Positions 43,867 through 51,401 of a stretch of 64,000 bases of DNA are shown here, piece after piece. The notes beneath the pieces were generated by a model. It was not told the DNA's origin, made no database searches, and saw only the letters and a list, made by a program, of their open reading frames with translations. The stretch comes from Donghicola sp041224595. Its GTDB lineage: Bacteria > Pseudomonadota > Alphaproteobacteria > Rhodobacterales > Rhodobacteraceae. The stretch spans positions 94,602 through 158,601 of the forward strand of contig NZ_JBGFGN010000154.1 of NCBI RefSeq assembly GCF_041224595.1, written 5' to 3'. Positions within the stretch are counted from its first letter, which is position 1. The number at the start of each line of letters is the position of its first letter. The position numbers and the translations under genes were made by a program.

Positions 43867-44664
43867 TCAAACGTTGCTGATAATGAGATCCCCGACCCGC
43901 TTCGCGCCGCCCTTGGCGACGGTGTAGGTGGTCTCCACGGTCTCGATATTGAACCCGGCGAACAGGTCCCGAACCTCCGGCCGATCGTTGATCGAGAACA
44001 GGAACCGCCCCTCGATCTGGTGAAGCAAGATGACCAGCTTCATGAAGTCCGGGCGGCCGAACATGCCCTTGCCATAGTCACCCTCGTTGCCCCAGTAGGG
44101 CGGGTCCAGATAGAACAGGGTGCCCGGTCGATCGTACCGGGTGATGAACTTCTCATAGGACAGGCACTCGATCACCACGCGCGCCAGGCGGCTGTGAACC
44201 TCCTCCAGCATGGTGCCCAGTTTGGTGATGTCGAACCGTGCCGGACGGTCAGGTGCGACCCCGAAATTCCGCCCGGAAACCTTGCCGCCGAAGGCGGTAT
44301 TCTGCAGGTATAGGAACCGGGCTGCGCGCTCCAGATCGGTGAGGGTTTCGGGGTCGGTGGCGACCAGCCGCTCGAACTCCACGCGGGTGGTCAGCTGGAA
44401 CCGCATCATGTCCATGAAGGCCACATAGTGCCGCTGCAGGATGCGGAAGAACGTCGCTACGTCCCGGCTGTAATCGTTGATGACCTCGGACTTCGGGGCC
44501 TGATGGCGGCGCAGGAACACGCCCGCCATGCCCACGAAAACCTCGGCATAGCAGTCATGCGGGACCGCATCGATCCGCTGGATGATGTGGCGCGCCAGGT
44601 TGCGCTTTCCGCCCAGGTAGGGCGCGAGTGGGGTCAGGGGCTCGACGGCCGTCAGCTTGGTCAT
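43867..44664 (-). CDS. Phage DNA adenine methylase (D12 class)
   Basis: 265 aa. SAM-binding motif I is PYLGGKRNLARHI (near residue 13), and the catalytic motif IV is DPPYWG (near 190), preceded by a VINDYSRDV segment. These are the marks of D12-class N6-adenine methyltransferases. The target site is unknown. Its ATG overlaps the RT stop by 4 bp, so it is translationally coupled to the DGR. It is the last gene before the phage end, the place where Mu carries its DNA modification gene mom. No partner endonuclease is adjacent; protection of phage DNA is the likely role. Confidence 0.88.
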   Translation of the reverse strand: MTKLTAVEPLTPLAPYLGGKRNLARHIIQRIDAVPHDCYAEVFVGMAGVFLRRHQAPKSEVINDYSRDVATFFRILQRHYVAFMDMMRFQLTTRVEFERLVATDPETLTDLERAARFLYLQNTAFGGKVSGRNFGVAPDRPARFDITKLGTMLEEVHSRLARVVIECLSYEKFITRYDRPGTLFYLDPPYWGNEGDYGKGMFGRPDFMKLVILLHQIEGRFLFSINDRPEVRDLFAGFNIETVETTYTVAKGGAKRVGDLIISNV

Positions 44665-45740
44665 TTGGCCCTCCTTTGGACTTCAAGCGGTGGGGGAATG
44701 AACGGCACATCACACAGGACGCGGGTGCGCAGCTTGTAGGTGTTCGCGTGACCGGCATGGCCGATCCAGCTCATGATGACCTGATGGACCTGATCCCAGG
44801 TCATCTTGCCCTCGTGATAGAGCCGCGCCATCCGCTTCATCTTGCGCCGCATCCGGCCCGCGCTGTCCTTTCTGATCTTCCGGTGGGTCGGCCAGATGCG
44901 GTAGCCGAGGAAATCGAGGGCACGGCCGTTGCTGGGCGCGACCGGGAAGATCTGGGTCTTGTGATTGCAGCGCAGCCCGAGGCGAGCATGCAGGAAGTCC
45001 TCGATATCGCGGCGCACCTGGTGGAGGTGGGCCTTGTCATGCCCGATGACCGCGAAGTCGTCCATGTAGCGCAGGTACTGCTTTTCGCGGAGGTCGAACT
45101 TCACGAACTCGTCCAGCTCGTGCAGGTAGATGTTGGCGAAGAGCTGCGAGGTCAGGTTGCCGATCGGGATCCCGCGCGGCAGCGGATCGCCTGCCTCGGC
45201 CGTGCTGTCGATGATGTTGTCGATCAGCCAGAGGGTGTCGCTGCAGGCCACGCGGCGACGGATCAGCCGCTTGAGCACGTCATGGCAGATCGAGGGAAAA
45301 TACTTGGCGATGTCGGCCTTCAGAACGAACACCTGCCCGTGCTCGCGCAGGGTGGTGCGCAGGAATGCCTGGGCGCGATCGGCACCCGCATGGGTGCCCT
45401 TGCCGGGCCGACAGGCATAGGTGTCGAAGATGAAGCGCGAGGCCCAGATCGGGTCGATCGTCTCGACCAGCGCATGCTGCACGATGCGGTCCTTGATCGG
45501 CAGCGCGGCAATGTCGCGCTCCTTGGGCTCGAAGACCTTGAAGTTGCGGTAAGGCCCGGTCTGGTAAGTCTTCCAAAGCAGGCTGTTCTGGATCTCGATC
45601 AGGTTGCCTTCGAGATTGGTTTCGAAGCGGATCACGTCCATCTGGTGACGCCGCCCCTTCACGACGCGGCCATAGGCGCGGTGGAGCGCCTCGAAGGTTG
45701 TCAGATGCTCGAACAGGTTCTTGTAGGTCTTGGCCATCAT
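44661..45740 (-). CDS. DGR reverse transcriptase
   Basis: 359 aa. RT motifs in order: LPIKDRIVQHAL (motif 2 region), FVLKADIAKYFPSI with the first catalytic Asp (near 143), GIPIGNLTSQLFANIYL (residues 190-206, the IGNLTSQ form typical of DGR RTs), YMDDFAVIG (225-233) with the catalytic Asp pair, and LDFLGYRIWPTHRKIRK. It has no maturase or endonuclease domain, so it is not a group II intron. Either ATG of the MM start (45740 or 45737) may be used, after AAGGGCGAAG. It makes mutagenic cDNA from the template repeat RNA with Avd. Confidence 0.95.
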   Translation of the reverse strand: MMAKTYKNLFEHLTTFEALHRAYGRVVKGRRHQMDVIRFETNLEGNLIEIQNSLLWKTYQTGPYRNFKVFEPKERDIAALPIKDRIVQHALVETIDPIWASRFIFDTYACRPGKGTHAGADRAQAFLRTTLREHGQVFVLKADIAKYFPSICHDVLKRLIRRRVACSDTLWLIDNIIDSTAEAGDPLPRGIPIGNLTSQLFANIYLHELDEFVKFDLREKQYLRYMDDFAVIGHDKAHLHQVRRDIEDFLHARLGLRCNHKTQIFPVAPSNGRALDFLGYRIWPTHRKIRKDSAGRMRRKMKRMARLYHEGKMTWDQVHQVIMSWIGHAGHANTYKLRTRVLCDVPFIPPPLEVQRRAK

Positions 45741-45759
45741 CTTCGCCCTTGCGGGGTTC

Positions 45760-45810
45760 GGCCGGAGCGAGGGGTCACCACCAGCCGATGGCTACTGTCC
45801 CGCTCCGGCC
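45760..45810 (-). other. Structured RNA segment in the DGR template-RT spacer
   Basis: A 10-bp perfect inverted repeat, GGCCGGAGCG / CGCTCCGGCC (45760-45769 with 45801-45810), encloses an inner AGCC-GAT-GGCT hairpin at 45783-45793. A second hairpin, GCAGCC / GGCTGC, lies at 45870-45887. The spacer after the template is known in the Bordetella DGR to be needed for cDNA priming. Confidence 0.6.
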
Positions 45811-45907
45811 TGTTCACTTCTTTCGGCACTTGGCCGAGGAGCACAGGTCCTTTCGAAGGTGCACTGGAAGCAGCCCCATGAGGCTGCGACTTCTGGCGTT
45901 CCCCGAG

Positions 45908-46024
45908 AGCGGGCCGGAAGCCGATGTTCGTGTTCGCGTTCGAACGCGCGTTGTTCAGGTTGAGGGCGAAGACGCCAGCATTGCCGCCGTTGTTCCAGTT
46001 GCCCCCACGGATCGGCAGACGCTC
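45908..46024 (-). repeat. DGR template repeat (TR)
   Basis: 117 bp, matching the variable repeat 46465-46581 without gaps. On the minus strand it contains nine AAC codons and one AAT in the VR reading frame. AAC can mutate at its two adenines to 15 amino acids and never to a stop. It begins at the avd stop codon. The 3' end (GGCTTCCGGCCCGCT) has no adenine and matches the VR exactly, serving as the initiation of mutagenic homology. Confidence 0.95.
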
Positions 46025-46379
46025 AAGCCACATTACCCGCGCCCCTTTCCTGCAAGCCCTTGAACCAGCCGCCGATCATGCGGCCGATCTCATCAAGATG
46101 ACGGCTCCAGACTTCGTAGCTTTTGAATGAGAGGTATCCGAGCTTCTGGGCCATCCTGACCTGGCTACGCAGCAAGTCGAGCTCCGCGTCCAGGTCTTGC
46201 ATCGTGGTCTTCTTGAAGTACCGCTTGTTGCAGATGATGATCAGACGAAGCAGGTTCCACATCGTGTTGCGGATTTCCTGGCTGAGCACGTGACGCTCAG
46301 CCTTGGGAAATTGCCGCAACACGACATAGCCATATGCGATCATGTCTTCGCATTTACGGCGGATTTTAAGGTCCTCCAC
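46023..46379 (-). CDS. avd: DGR accessory variability determinant Avd
   Basis: 118 aa, basic, almost all helical: IRRKCEDMIAYGYVVLRQFPKAERHVLSQEIRNTMW ... LDAELDLLRSQVRMAQKLGYLSFKSYEVWSRHLDEIGRMIGGWFKGL by segments. This is the four-helix-bundle Avd / 23S-intervening-sequence protein family. It forms a pentamer that binds the RT and template RNA. GTG start at 46379 after a strong AAGGAGG. Its stop codon is at the start of the template repeat. Confidence 0.92.
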   Translation of the reverse strand: MEDLKIRRKCEDMIAYGYVVLRQFPKAERHVLSQEIRNTMWNLLRLIIICNKRYFKKTTMQDLDAELDLLRSQVRMAQKLGYLSFKSYEVWSRHLDEIGRMIGGWFKGLQERGAGNVA

Positions 46380-46407
46380 CGCACCCTCCTTCGTCGGTTC
46401 AAGGCAA

Positions 46408-46429
46408 GGGGCGGGCTGTCGCCCGCCCC
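46408..46429 (-). other. DGR target-site hairpin downstream of VR
   Basis: Minus strand GGGGCGGGC - GACA - GCCCGCCCC: a perfect 9-bp stem with a GRNA-type tetraloop, 35 bp after the VR. Hairpins or cruciforms with GRNA loops just past the VR are known in phage DGRs to raise retrohoming. No T-run follows, so it is not a typical terminator. Confidence 0.75.
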
Positions 46430-46452
46430 GGCAGAAATCAGGTGATCAGATG

Positions 46453-47532
46453 TCAGATCACGAAAGCGGGCCGGAAGCCGAGGTGCGTGCCCGCGATCGA
46501 ACGCGCGTCGTGCAGGTCGAGGGCGAAGACGCCAGCATTGCCGCCGAGGAACCAGAGGCCCCCACGATGCGGCAGACGCTCGCCTTCGTTGCGCATGTAG
46601 AAGCGCCCGCGCTCGATCGTGGTATCATGCGGGAACATGCCCAGAAGCTTCAGCAAGTTCGGAACCGTCACGCCGCCTGCGGCGGTCAGGTCCTTGTATT
46701 GCTGAGAAGCGGAAGTCTCGCCGTCAGACTGGCTGGTCACCGAGGTGGCGAGCTGGGGGCTACCCGAGCCGTTCGCGCCGGTGGCATTCCATTTCAGGGT
46801 GCCGGACGTGCCGGGCGTCACAAGGGTGCCGTTCGGCATGATCGCGCGCCAGAGCGTGCTGGAGTTGGAGTGATCCGCGCCGGTAGCGGCGGCGTTGTTG
46901 TCGGGGATGATCTGGATTTCACCATCGACCAGGCGAAGGCCGCGCTGCCATTCCCAGACGTTGCCGGTCAGGTCGGCGATACCCGCCGGGCTGTTGTCGT
47001 GGAACCAGCTGGCCGGGCCAGAGCCGGTCAGGGTGCGCGCCGTGCCTTCGTTCAAGCCAGGGGCCGCACCATCCTGTCGGCGGCCGGTTTCATAGGTCTG
47101 GGCATGATCGCGCCCGAAATTGGTGTTGCCGCGCGGCATGAAGCCGTTCTTCCAGCACCACAGCGCGACAGCCGACCATTCGGCATTCGTCATCATGTGC
47201 CAGCCCGGCCCCTTGACCGAGCAGCGCGCATCGGCGGTGTCGAAGTTGATTGAGGCCGAAGGGTCCTGCCCAGGCATCGACAGGGCGTGGTTGTCGTGAA
47301 CGCGCGCCAGGAATTTGCCGACGAAGATCTCGGACTTCTGGACACCGCCGACGATGAAGGCCGGGTGGGTGCCCGAGCCGAGCGCCGGGTCGATGTCCTC
47401 GATATTGAAGCGCGGCACCACGCACATGACCGAAGGATAGCCCTTCGCGTCATAGAGCACGGTGTTGACGCCGCCCGATGCGGCCTCGACGGACTGGCGC
47501 AGGGCGTCAGGCGTGGAAATGGTGATCCCCAT
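46453..47532 (-). CDS. DGR variable protein, C-type-lectin/FGE fold (putative tail tip adhesin)
   Basis: 359 aa. The central part has formylglycine-generating-enzyme-like blocks: WHMMTNAEWSAVALWCWKNG (near 115), then ASWFHDNSPAGIADLTGNVWEWQ (near 180-200). It ends ERLPHRGG ... GFRPAFVI, the hallmark C-terminus of DGR targets with a C-type-lectin fold. Residues about 318-356 are encoded by the VR; compared with the TR, ten Asn/Ile codons are changed (N to L, F, L, D, H, D, I, G, H and I to L). Enzyme activity is unlikely. It sits after the tail fibre genes, so receptor binding is the natural role. ATG 47532 is preferred (AGGAG 8 bases upstream) over GTG 47541. Confidence 0.92.
   Translation of the reverse strand: MGITISTPDALRQSVEAASGGVNTVLYDAKGYPSVMCVVPRFNIEDIDPALGSGTHPAFIVGGVQKSEIFVGKFLARVHDNHALSMPGQDPSASINFDTADARCSVKGPGWHMMTNAEWSAVALWCWKNGFMPRGNTNFGRDHAQTYETGRRQDGAAPGLNEGTARTLTGSGPASWFHDNSPAGIADLTGNVWEWQRGLRLVDGEIQIIPDNNAAATGADHSNSSTLWRAIMPNGTLVTPGTSGTLKWNATGANGSGSPQLATSVTSQSDGETSASQQYKDLTAAGGVTVPNLLKLLGMFPHDTTIERGRFYMRNEGERLPHRGGLWFLGGNAGVFALDLHDARSIAGTHLGFRPAFVI
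46465..46581 (-). repeat. DGR variable repeat (VR)
   Basis: 117 bp at the 3' end of the target gene. Against the TR, 15 positions that are A in the template differ, replaced by C, G or T. The only other differences are two in one edge codon (ATC in TR, CAT in VR). About 8 template adenines are unchanged. Confidence 0.95.
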
Positions 47533-47537
47533 GAAGG

Positions 47538-47891
47538 TCACTCCTCTGTTTCAGTGGGTTCGTTTGCCTCGGGCACGGCCCAAAGCTGCAATGTCACGGC
47601 CGAGACCTGACAGGGCTGCGCAACCAGAACGCCCTGGGTGACTTCCTCACCATCGACGGTCTCGGTTACCTCTTCCTCCACATAGCGGCGCGGAGGGATG
47701 ATCACGACAGCCGCAAAAGCATCGCCCTCAAGGGCAAGCTCCCCGGCGGCATCGGCAAAGACGGTGATGACGCGCTCGACATCGCGCTGTTCGGCCTCGA
47801 TGTCGATCTCCAGCGCGCCGCCCAAGGTCAGGGTGCAGTCGGCCAGCACGGCGGTGACCTTGTGCCCCTCGTTCATTTCTATGATGTTCAT
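47538..47891 (-). CDS. Hypothetical phage protein between fibre and variable protein
   Basis: 117 aa, acidic, not recognised. It starts MNIIEMNEGHKVTAVLADCTL and has a beta-rich pattern (ITVFADAAGELALEGDAFAAVVIIPPRRYVEEEVTETV in segments). It lies between the tail fibre gene and the DGR target and overlaps neither, with 5 bp before the target gene start. By position it could be a fibre chaperone or a small connector for the variable protein; this is a guess. Confidence 0.6.
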   Translation of the reverse strand: MNIIEMNEGHKVTAVLADCTLTLGGALEIDIEAEQRDVERVITVFADAAGELALEGDAFAAVVIIPPRRYVEEEVTETVDGEEVTQGVLVAQPCQVSAVTLQLWAVPEANEPTETEE

Positions 47892-47902
47892 GCGATGCTC
47901 CC

Positions 47903-48820
47903 TTACTGGTAGCGCGGATTGAGAAGGGTCCAGCGGATGCGCACGTTGTCGGCGCTGCCCGTCTGGCGGATTTTGAAGCCGTTCTTGACCTTGTCGTAGA
48001 CCACGAGCGTGCCCACGGCGGCCGGGTCGGTCGCGCTCTCGACCTCAAGCTCCACCCCGTAATCGGACGCAGGCAGCGCCTCGGGGAATGCAACCGACAC
48101 GAACGGATCGAACGAGCTGACCCAGGCATTCGCGGGCTGGGTGACGCGCAGGTCGGTCAGGGTGACGGCCGCAAGGCTGTTGCCGGTGTTGTTGGCGGGC
48201 ACGGTCACCCGATAGAGCGCCAGGCCGTTGTCCGGCACTTCCAGCGCGATCTGCACCTCGTAGCTGCTGCCCGAGCCAATCAGGAACGCATAGTAGTCCA
48301 GCGCCTCGCTGGTCTCGTTCGACGGCACCGAGACGTGATAATCATCGTCGGCCAAAGACACGATCATCCCGTCGATCTTGGCGCGGCTGACGCCGGTGCC
48401 GACCGTGCCGGATTGCGACAGATGCAGGGCGCGGATGTCGGACTTGCTCAGCACCATGCCGGTGATGACGTGCTTGTTCTTGATGACCACCGACCCCTGG
48501 GCCAGCACCCGCTTGCGCAGCACCTGCATCTCGCGCGCCAGGACGCCGCCGAGGCCGAGCGCCTCCTGCATGCCTGCAAGGATCGCGACCTGCTGTTCGG
48601 GCGAGAAGGCGTCATAGCCTGCCAGCCGGTCGCCCAGGTTGGCAAAGCCGCCACGCGCAGTGACCAGCTCGTCGGCCTTTTCCTTGAGCCATGCGGTGCG
48701 ATTGGCCAGCTGCTTGGCCTGGACGTTGGAGATGCCGTCCGGGCCGCCGACCACAGGGTCGGTCAGCTCGATCTGGTAGATCCCGGAGGGATAGGTTGTG
48801 GTTTCTGGCAAGTTCGCCAT
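47903..48820 (-). CDS. Phage tail fibre protein
   Basis: 305 aa. The N-terminus (TYPSGIYQIELTDPVVGGPDG and ISNVQAKQLANRTAWLKEK) is the fibre attachment region common to P2/Mu-type tail fibres. The middle part, REMQVLRKRVLAQGSVVIKN, may be coiled coil, and the C-terminal half is beta-rich. Probably the distal fibre shaft to which the DGR variable protein adds specificity. Start at 48820; the longer ORF has a poor N-terminus. Confidence 0.75.
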   Translation of the reverse strand: MANLPETTTYPSGIYQIELTDPVVGGPDGISNVQAKQLANRTAWLKEKADELVTARGGFANLGDRLAGYDAFSPEQQVAILAGMQEALGLGGVLAREMQVLRKRVLAQGSVVIKNKHVITGMVLSKSDIRALHLSQSGTVGTGVSRAKIDGMIVSLADDDYHVSVPSNETSEALDYYAFLIGSGSSYEVQIALEVPDNGLALYRVTVPANNTGNSLAAVTLTDLRVTQPANAWVSSFDPFVSVAFPEALPASDYGVELEVESATDPAAVGTLVVYDKVKNGFKIRQTGSADNVRIRWTLLNPRYQ

Positions 48821-48837
48821 GGGTGCGGCTCCTGTTC

Positions 48838-49275
48838 TTAGAAGATGATGGTCCAAGTCCCGTCGAGGATGATGTCATCGGCCTTCTCGATCGGGGCGCG
48901 GGTCTTGCGGGCGAAGAGGGTGTTGTCGGCCGCGATAAGGCCGAACTCACGGATGACCTTGCCGTTCGCCTCGGTGGTCTCCAGTCTCCAGTCGAACTGC
49001 ACCCGGCCGGGGCCGGGGTAGCTGTGGCCTTGCAGGTTCTTGATGAAGGGCGCGGTGAGGGCGGTGTCGTCGGGCGTCGGCCCGCTGCCATTGGTGCCGA
49101 CCCCGATGCGGTTGATGGTCTTGCCCGCGCCGTCGCCCGCGATCAGCTGGGCCAGCGCGGTGCGCGCACCCACCATGATCATGTTGTCGTCACGCCAGCA
49201 GTCGATCAGGACCCCGCTGCGGCGGATGTTGATCAGAAGCGAGCCTCTCAGGGCGATGGTTTCAGTGGCGTTCAT
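48838..49275 (-). CDS. Phage tail-associated protein, function unknown
   Basis: 145 aa. Starts MNATETIALRGSLLINIRRS; contains GARTALAQLIAGDGAGKTINRIGVGTNG and VIREFGLIAADNTLFARKT, a pattern found in phage tail/baseplate gene clusters between gpI and the fibre. Beta-rich; probably structural. It follows the gpI gene by 7 bp and precedes the fibre gene by 17 bp. Confidence 0.6.
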   Translation of the reverse strand: MNATETIALRGSLLINIRRSGVLIDCWRDDNMIMVGARTALAQLIAGDGAGKTINRIGVGTNGSGPTPDDTALTAPFIKNLQGHSYPGPGRVQFDWRLETTEANGKVIREFGLIAADNTLFARKTRAPIEKADDIILDGTWTIIF

Positions 49276-49282
49276 GGCACCC

Positions 49283-50308
49283 TCAATAAGCGGTTAAATC
49301 GGTGGTAACGGGGCCTGAATGGAACACGCCGGTGTAGAACGGGCGCGCGCCCGTGTGCCCGATCGATCCATCGTAAAGGTCGCCCGCGTGGCGGTACCGG
49401 CCGTCATGCCGGATGTGGCGCGTCAGCCGGATCGGCATGGCCAGATCGGCCAGCGGCGGCTGGTCCGCGCCATAGTTGATGGCCGAGTGCAGGTAGTGGC
49501 CATTATAGGAGGGCGAGACCTCGATCCGGTCCTCAGCCGCAAGATCGATCCCCATTGCCAGCAGGACGCGCTGGCTGTCATGGCGCTCGCCCGCCTCGCC
49601 CCATCCCGAGTAATCGGCCGAGGCGTCGTGCGCCAGGGCTGCATCATGCAGGTGCCGGGTGCCGTGATCATGCTGGATCGCGCCGTCATAGCGCCGCCCC
49701 CATGGCAGCACGTCCTCCGCGAAATGCCGAACGGTGGTATCGATCTCCTCCTGCGGCTCAAGGCTGTCCTCGACGCGCGCCCGGAACCCGATATCCACCA
49801 GGTGTGAGCGGGCATTCTTCCAGCGCTCGATCAGCGCCACGAGGCGAGTGATCTGGGCGGCGTCCACCCCCTTGTTCTCGCCAAGGTCCAGCAGGACGCG
49901 GAACAGCGCCCAGCGGGTGCCGCCACCATAGGTCTCGACGGCCGAGTAGGTCTTGTCTCCGTCATAGAGCGCGATCGGCAGTCCCTCGACGATCTCGGCA
50001 TCGGCATAGCCGAGCGCCTTGACCGCCTCGCGGATGGCCCAAGGTGTGCCGCGATGGCGGTGCAGATCGAGAGCGCGGCGGATCAGGGCGCGGCGCTCTT
50101 CGGGCGTGGTTGCCAGATCCCAGCCATCGTCGCCCAGGATGTTGAACTGCCAGGCGAGCAGCGACAGGGCGTCTTCGGGCAGATCGTCGATGCGGTAGAC
50201 CAGAAGCGTGGTCAGGTCGAGATTGTCGAGCCGCCCGATCAGCTTCAGCAGGGCGCGGCTGCGCTCGTCATCGATCCCGGCGGGCAGAAGGCGCAGATCG
50301 TCAGCCAT
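49283..50308 (-). CDS. Phage tail protein I (P2 gpI-like)
   Basis: 341 aa. The N-terminal 180 residues are P2 gpI-like: LLPAGIDDERSRALLKLIGRLDNLD, LPEDALSLLAWQFNILGDDGWDLA, RALIRRALDLHRHRGTPWAIREAVKALGY. This is a baseplate wedge part. The C-terminal extension is His/Tyr/Gly-rich (YDGAIQHDHGTRHLHD; HYLHSAINYGAD; IRHDGRYRHAGDLYDGS) and resembles a short repeat region that may contact the fibres. It overlaps gpJ by 8 bp. Confidence 0.88.
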   Translation of the reverse strand: MADDLRLLPAGIDDERSRALLKLIGRLDNLDLTTLLVYRIDDLPEDALSLLAWQFNILGDDGWDLATTPEERRALIRRALDLHRHRGTPWAIREAVKALGYADAEIVEGLPIALYDGDKTYSAVETYGGGTRWALFRVLLDLGENKGVDAAQITRLVALIERWKNARSHLVDIGFRARVEDSLEPQEEIDTTVRHFAEDVLPWGRRYDGAIQHDHGTRHLHDAALAHDASADYSGWGEAGERHDSQRVLLAMGIDLAAEDRIEVSPSYNGHYLHSAINYGADQPPLADLAMPIRLTRHIRHDGRYRHAGDLYDGSIGHTGARPFYTGVFHSGPVTTDLTAY

Positions 50309-51401
50309 CGGCGGACCCCGCCAAGGTGATCGCGATGCCTTCGCAATCGGCCCATTCCTCCGCGCCCAGCTCGCGCCAGGCGGGCGTGGTCAGCTCGACG
50401 CGGTAGACGCCCGCAACCGACAGGGCCGAGATGAACTGGCTGGGCACGAGGTCGCGGCCAAGCCCGGCGCGCCGCTCGGCCGCATAAGCTTCGGCCGCCT
50501 TCTGGACGGCGGCCATGGTGCTGGTCGGATCGACATTGCGATAGAGCGTGACCTGCGCGGCGATCTGGTAGCCCACGCGCACAGGGGCCGCGACCTCGAC
50601 CTTGTCGGTGAGCGGGCGGACCTTGTCATCCGAGACCACCTCGGCCACCAGGTCGAGCATCTCGGATCCCGGCAGGCCGGTGTCGGTCAGGATGTGAATG
50701 CGCACGAGGCCGGGGCGCGGGCTGAGCACGGCCGCGTCGATGATGGATTGATGCGCGCTGACCGCATGCCAGCGGTAGGCCCCCACGGGACCCGCCACCG
50801 TAAAGCTCTCGGGGGCCTGCTGGATGCGCGCGCGCAGGCGGTCATCGGTTTCCCCTGCGCGCCCGCCATAGGTCACCGAGACATTGCTTGCAGAGACACC
50901 CGGCAGCGGATCAAGGAGCGATGACACCTGCCCCGGAATATATCCGTTGCCCGCAGGCCCGGCCGTCTCCGCCTTGGCCCCGACCTCGATCGACAGCGCC
51001 CCTGCGGGGATCTCTGCGGCGGCGTTCGTGGCGAAGACCACGCGGCCATCGCCTGTGCGCACCCGCGTCCCGGCGGGAATGACGGTGACCGAAGCGCGCG
51101 GCTCTGCCAGGGTGAGGGAAAGCGTGACGATCGCCGGAGCTTCGGCCAGGCGCTCGACGCCCAGAAGCTCACCCAGATAGTCGAGCATCGGGAAGGCGGC
51201 GAAGGCCAGAAGGTTCTGCTTGGCCGCCTCCTGGATGGCCACCCGGATCAGGCTTTCGCGGTAGGCGATCAGGTCGATGATCAGGCGCTCGACCTGGGCG
51301 GGCTGCAGCTTGCGGCCGGTATACGCCTGGTAATCGGCCACCATCTCGGCGGTGAGCGCAGCCGGGTCGCGATCGACGAAATTCGGCTCAGGCAGCGACA
51401 T
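50301..51401 (-). CDS. Baseplate assembly protein J (P2 gpJ-like)
   Basis: 366 aa. Baseplate_J family: ERLIIDLIAYRESLIRVAIQEA, TVIPAGTRVRTGDGRVVFAT, GGRAGETDDRLRARIQQAPES. It forms the baseplate wedge with W and I. It overlaps W by 14 bp and I by 8 bp, indicating coupled translation. Confidence 0.92.
   Translation of the reverse strand: MSLPEPNFVDRDPAALTAEMVADYQAYTGRKLQPAQVERLIIDLIAYRESLIRVAIQEAAKQNLLAFAAFPMLDYLGELLGVERLAEAPAIVTLSLTLAEPRASVTVIPAGTRVRTGDGRVVFATNAAAEIPAGALSIEVGAKAETAGPAGNGYIPGQVSSLLDPLPGVSASNVSVTYGGRAGETDDRLRARIQQAPESFTVAGPVGAYRWHAVSAHQSIIDAAVLSPRPGLVRIHILTDTGLPGSEMLDLVAEVVSDDKVRPLTDKVEVAAPVRVGYQIAAQVTLYRNVDPTSTMAAVQKAAEAYAAERRAGLGRDLVPSQFISALSVAGVYRVELTTPAWRELGAEEWADCEGIAITLAGSADG

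Larger units (their letters stand above)
44661..46581 (-). other. Diversity-generating retroelement (DGR) core
   Basis: Order on the minus strand: variable repeat at the 3' end of the target gene (46465-46581), hairpin (46408-46429), avd (46023-46379), template repeat (45908-46024), structured spacer, reverse transcriptase (44661-45740). All parts expected of a DGR are present and intact. The RT copies the template RNA with errors at adenines and the cDNA replaces the variable repeat. Confidence 0.95.

Noticed and set aside
43867..44664. Restriction-modification system
   Set aside because: Only a methylase is present; no endonuclease gene adjoins it.
44661..45740. Group II intron or retron reverse transcriptase
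   Set aside because: No maturase/HNH domain, no intron RNA; IGNLTSQ motif and the TR/VR pair fit a DGR.
45737..46033. 98-aa ORF reading through the template repeat
   Set aside because: It simply translates the TR in the VR frame; there is no ribosome binding site and TRs act as RNA.
46023..46379. 23S rRNA intervening-sequence protein
   Set aside because: Same fold family, but position next to TR and RT identifies it as Avd; no rRNA gene is present.
46453..46581. Second VR-bearing gene
   Set aside because: I looked through the other fibre genes and found no further match to the TR in the window; only one target is visible.
46453..47532. Active formylglycine-generating enzyme
   Set aside because: Only the fold is shared; no sulfatase is nearby and the C-terminus is a DGR variable region.
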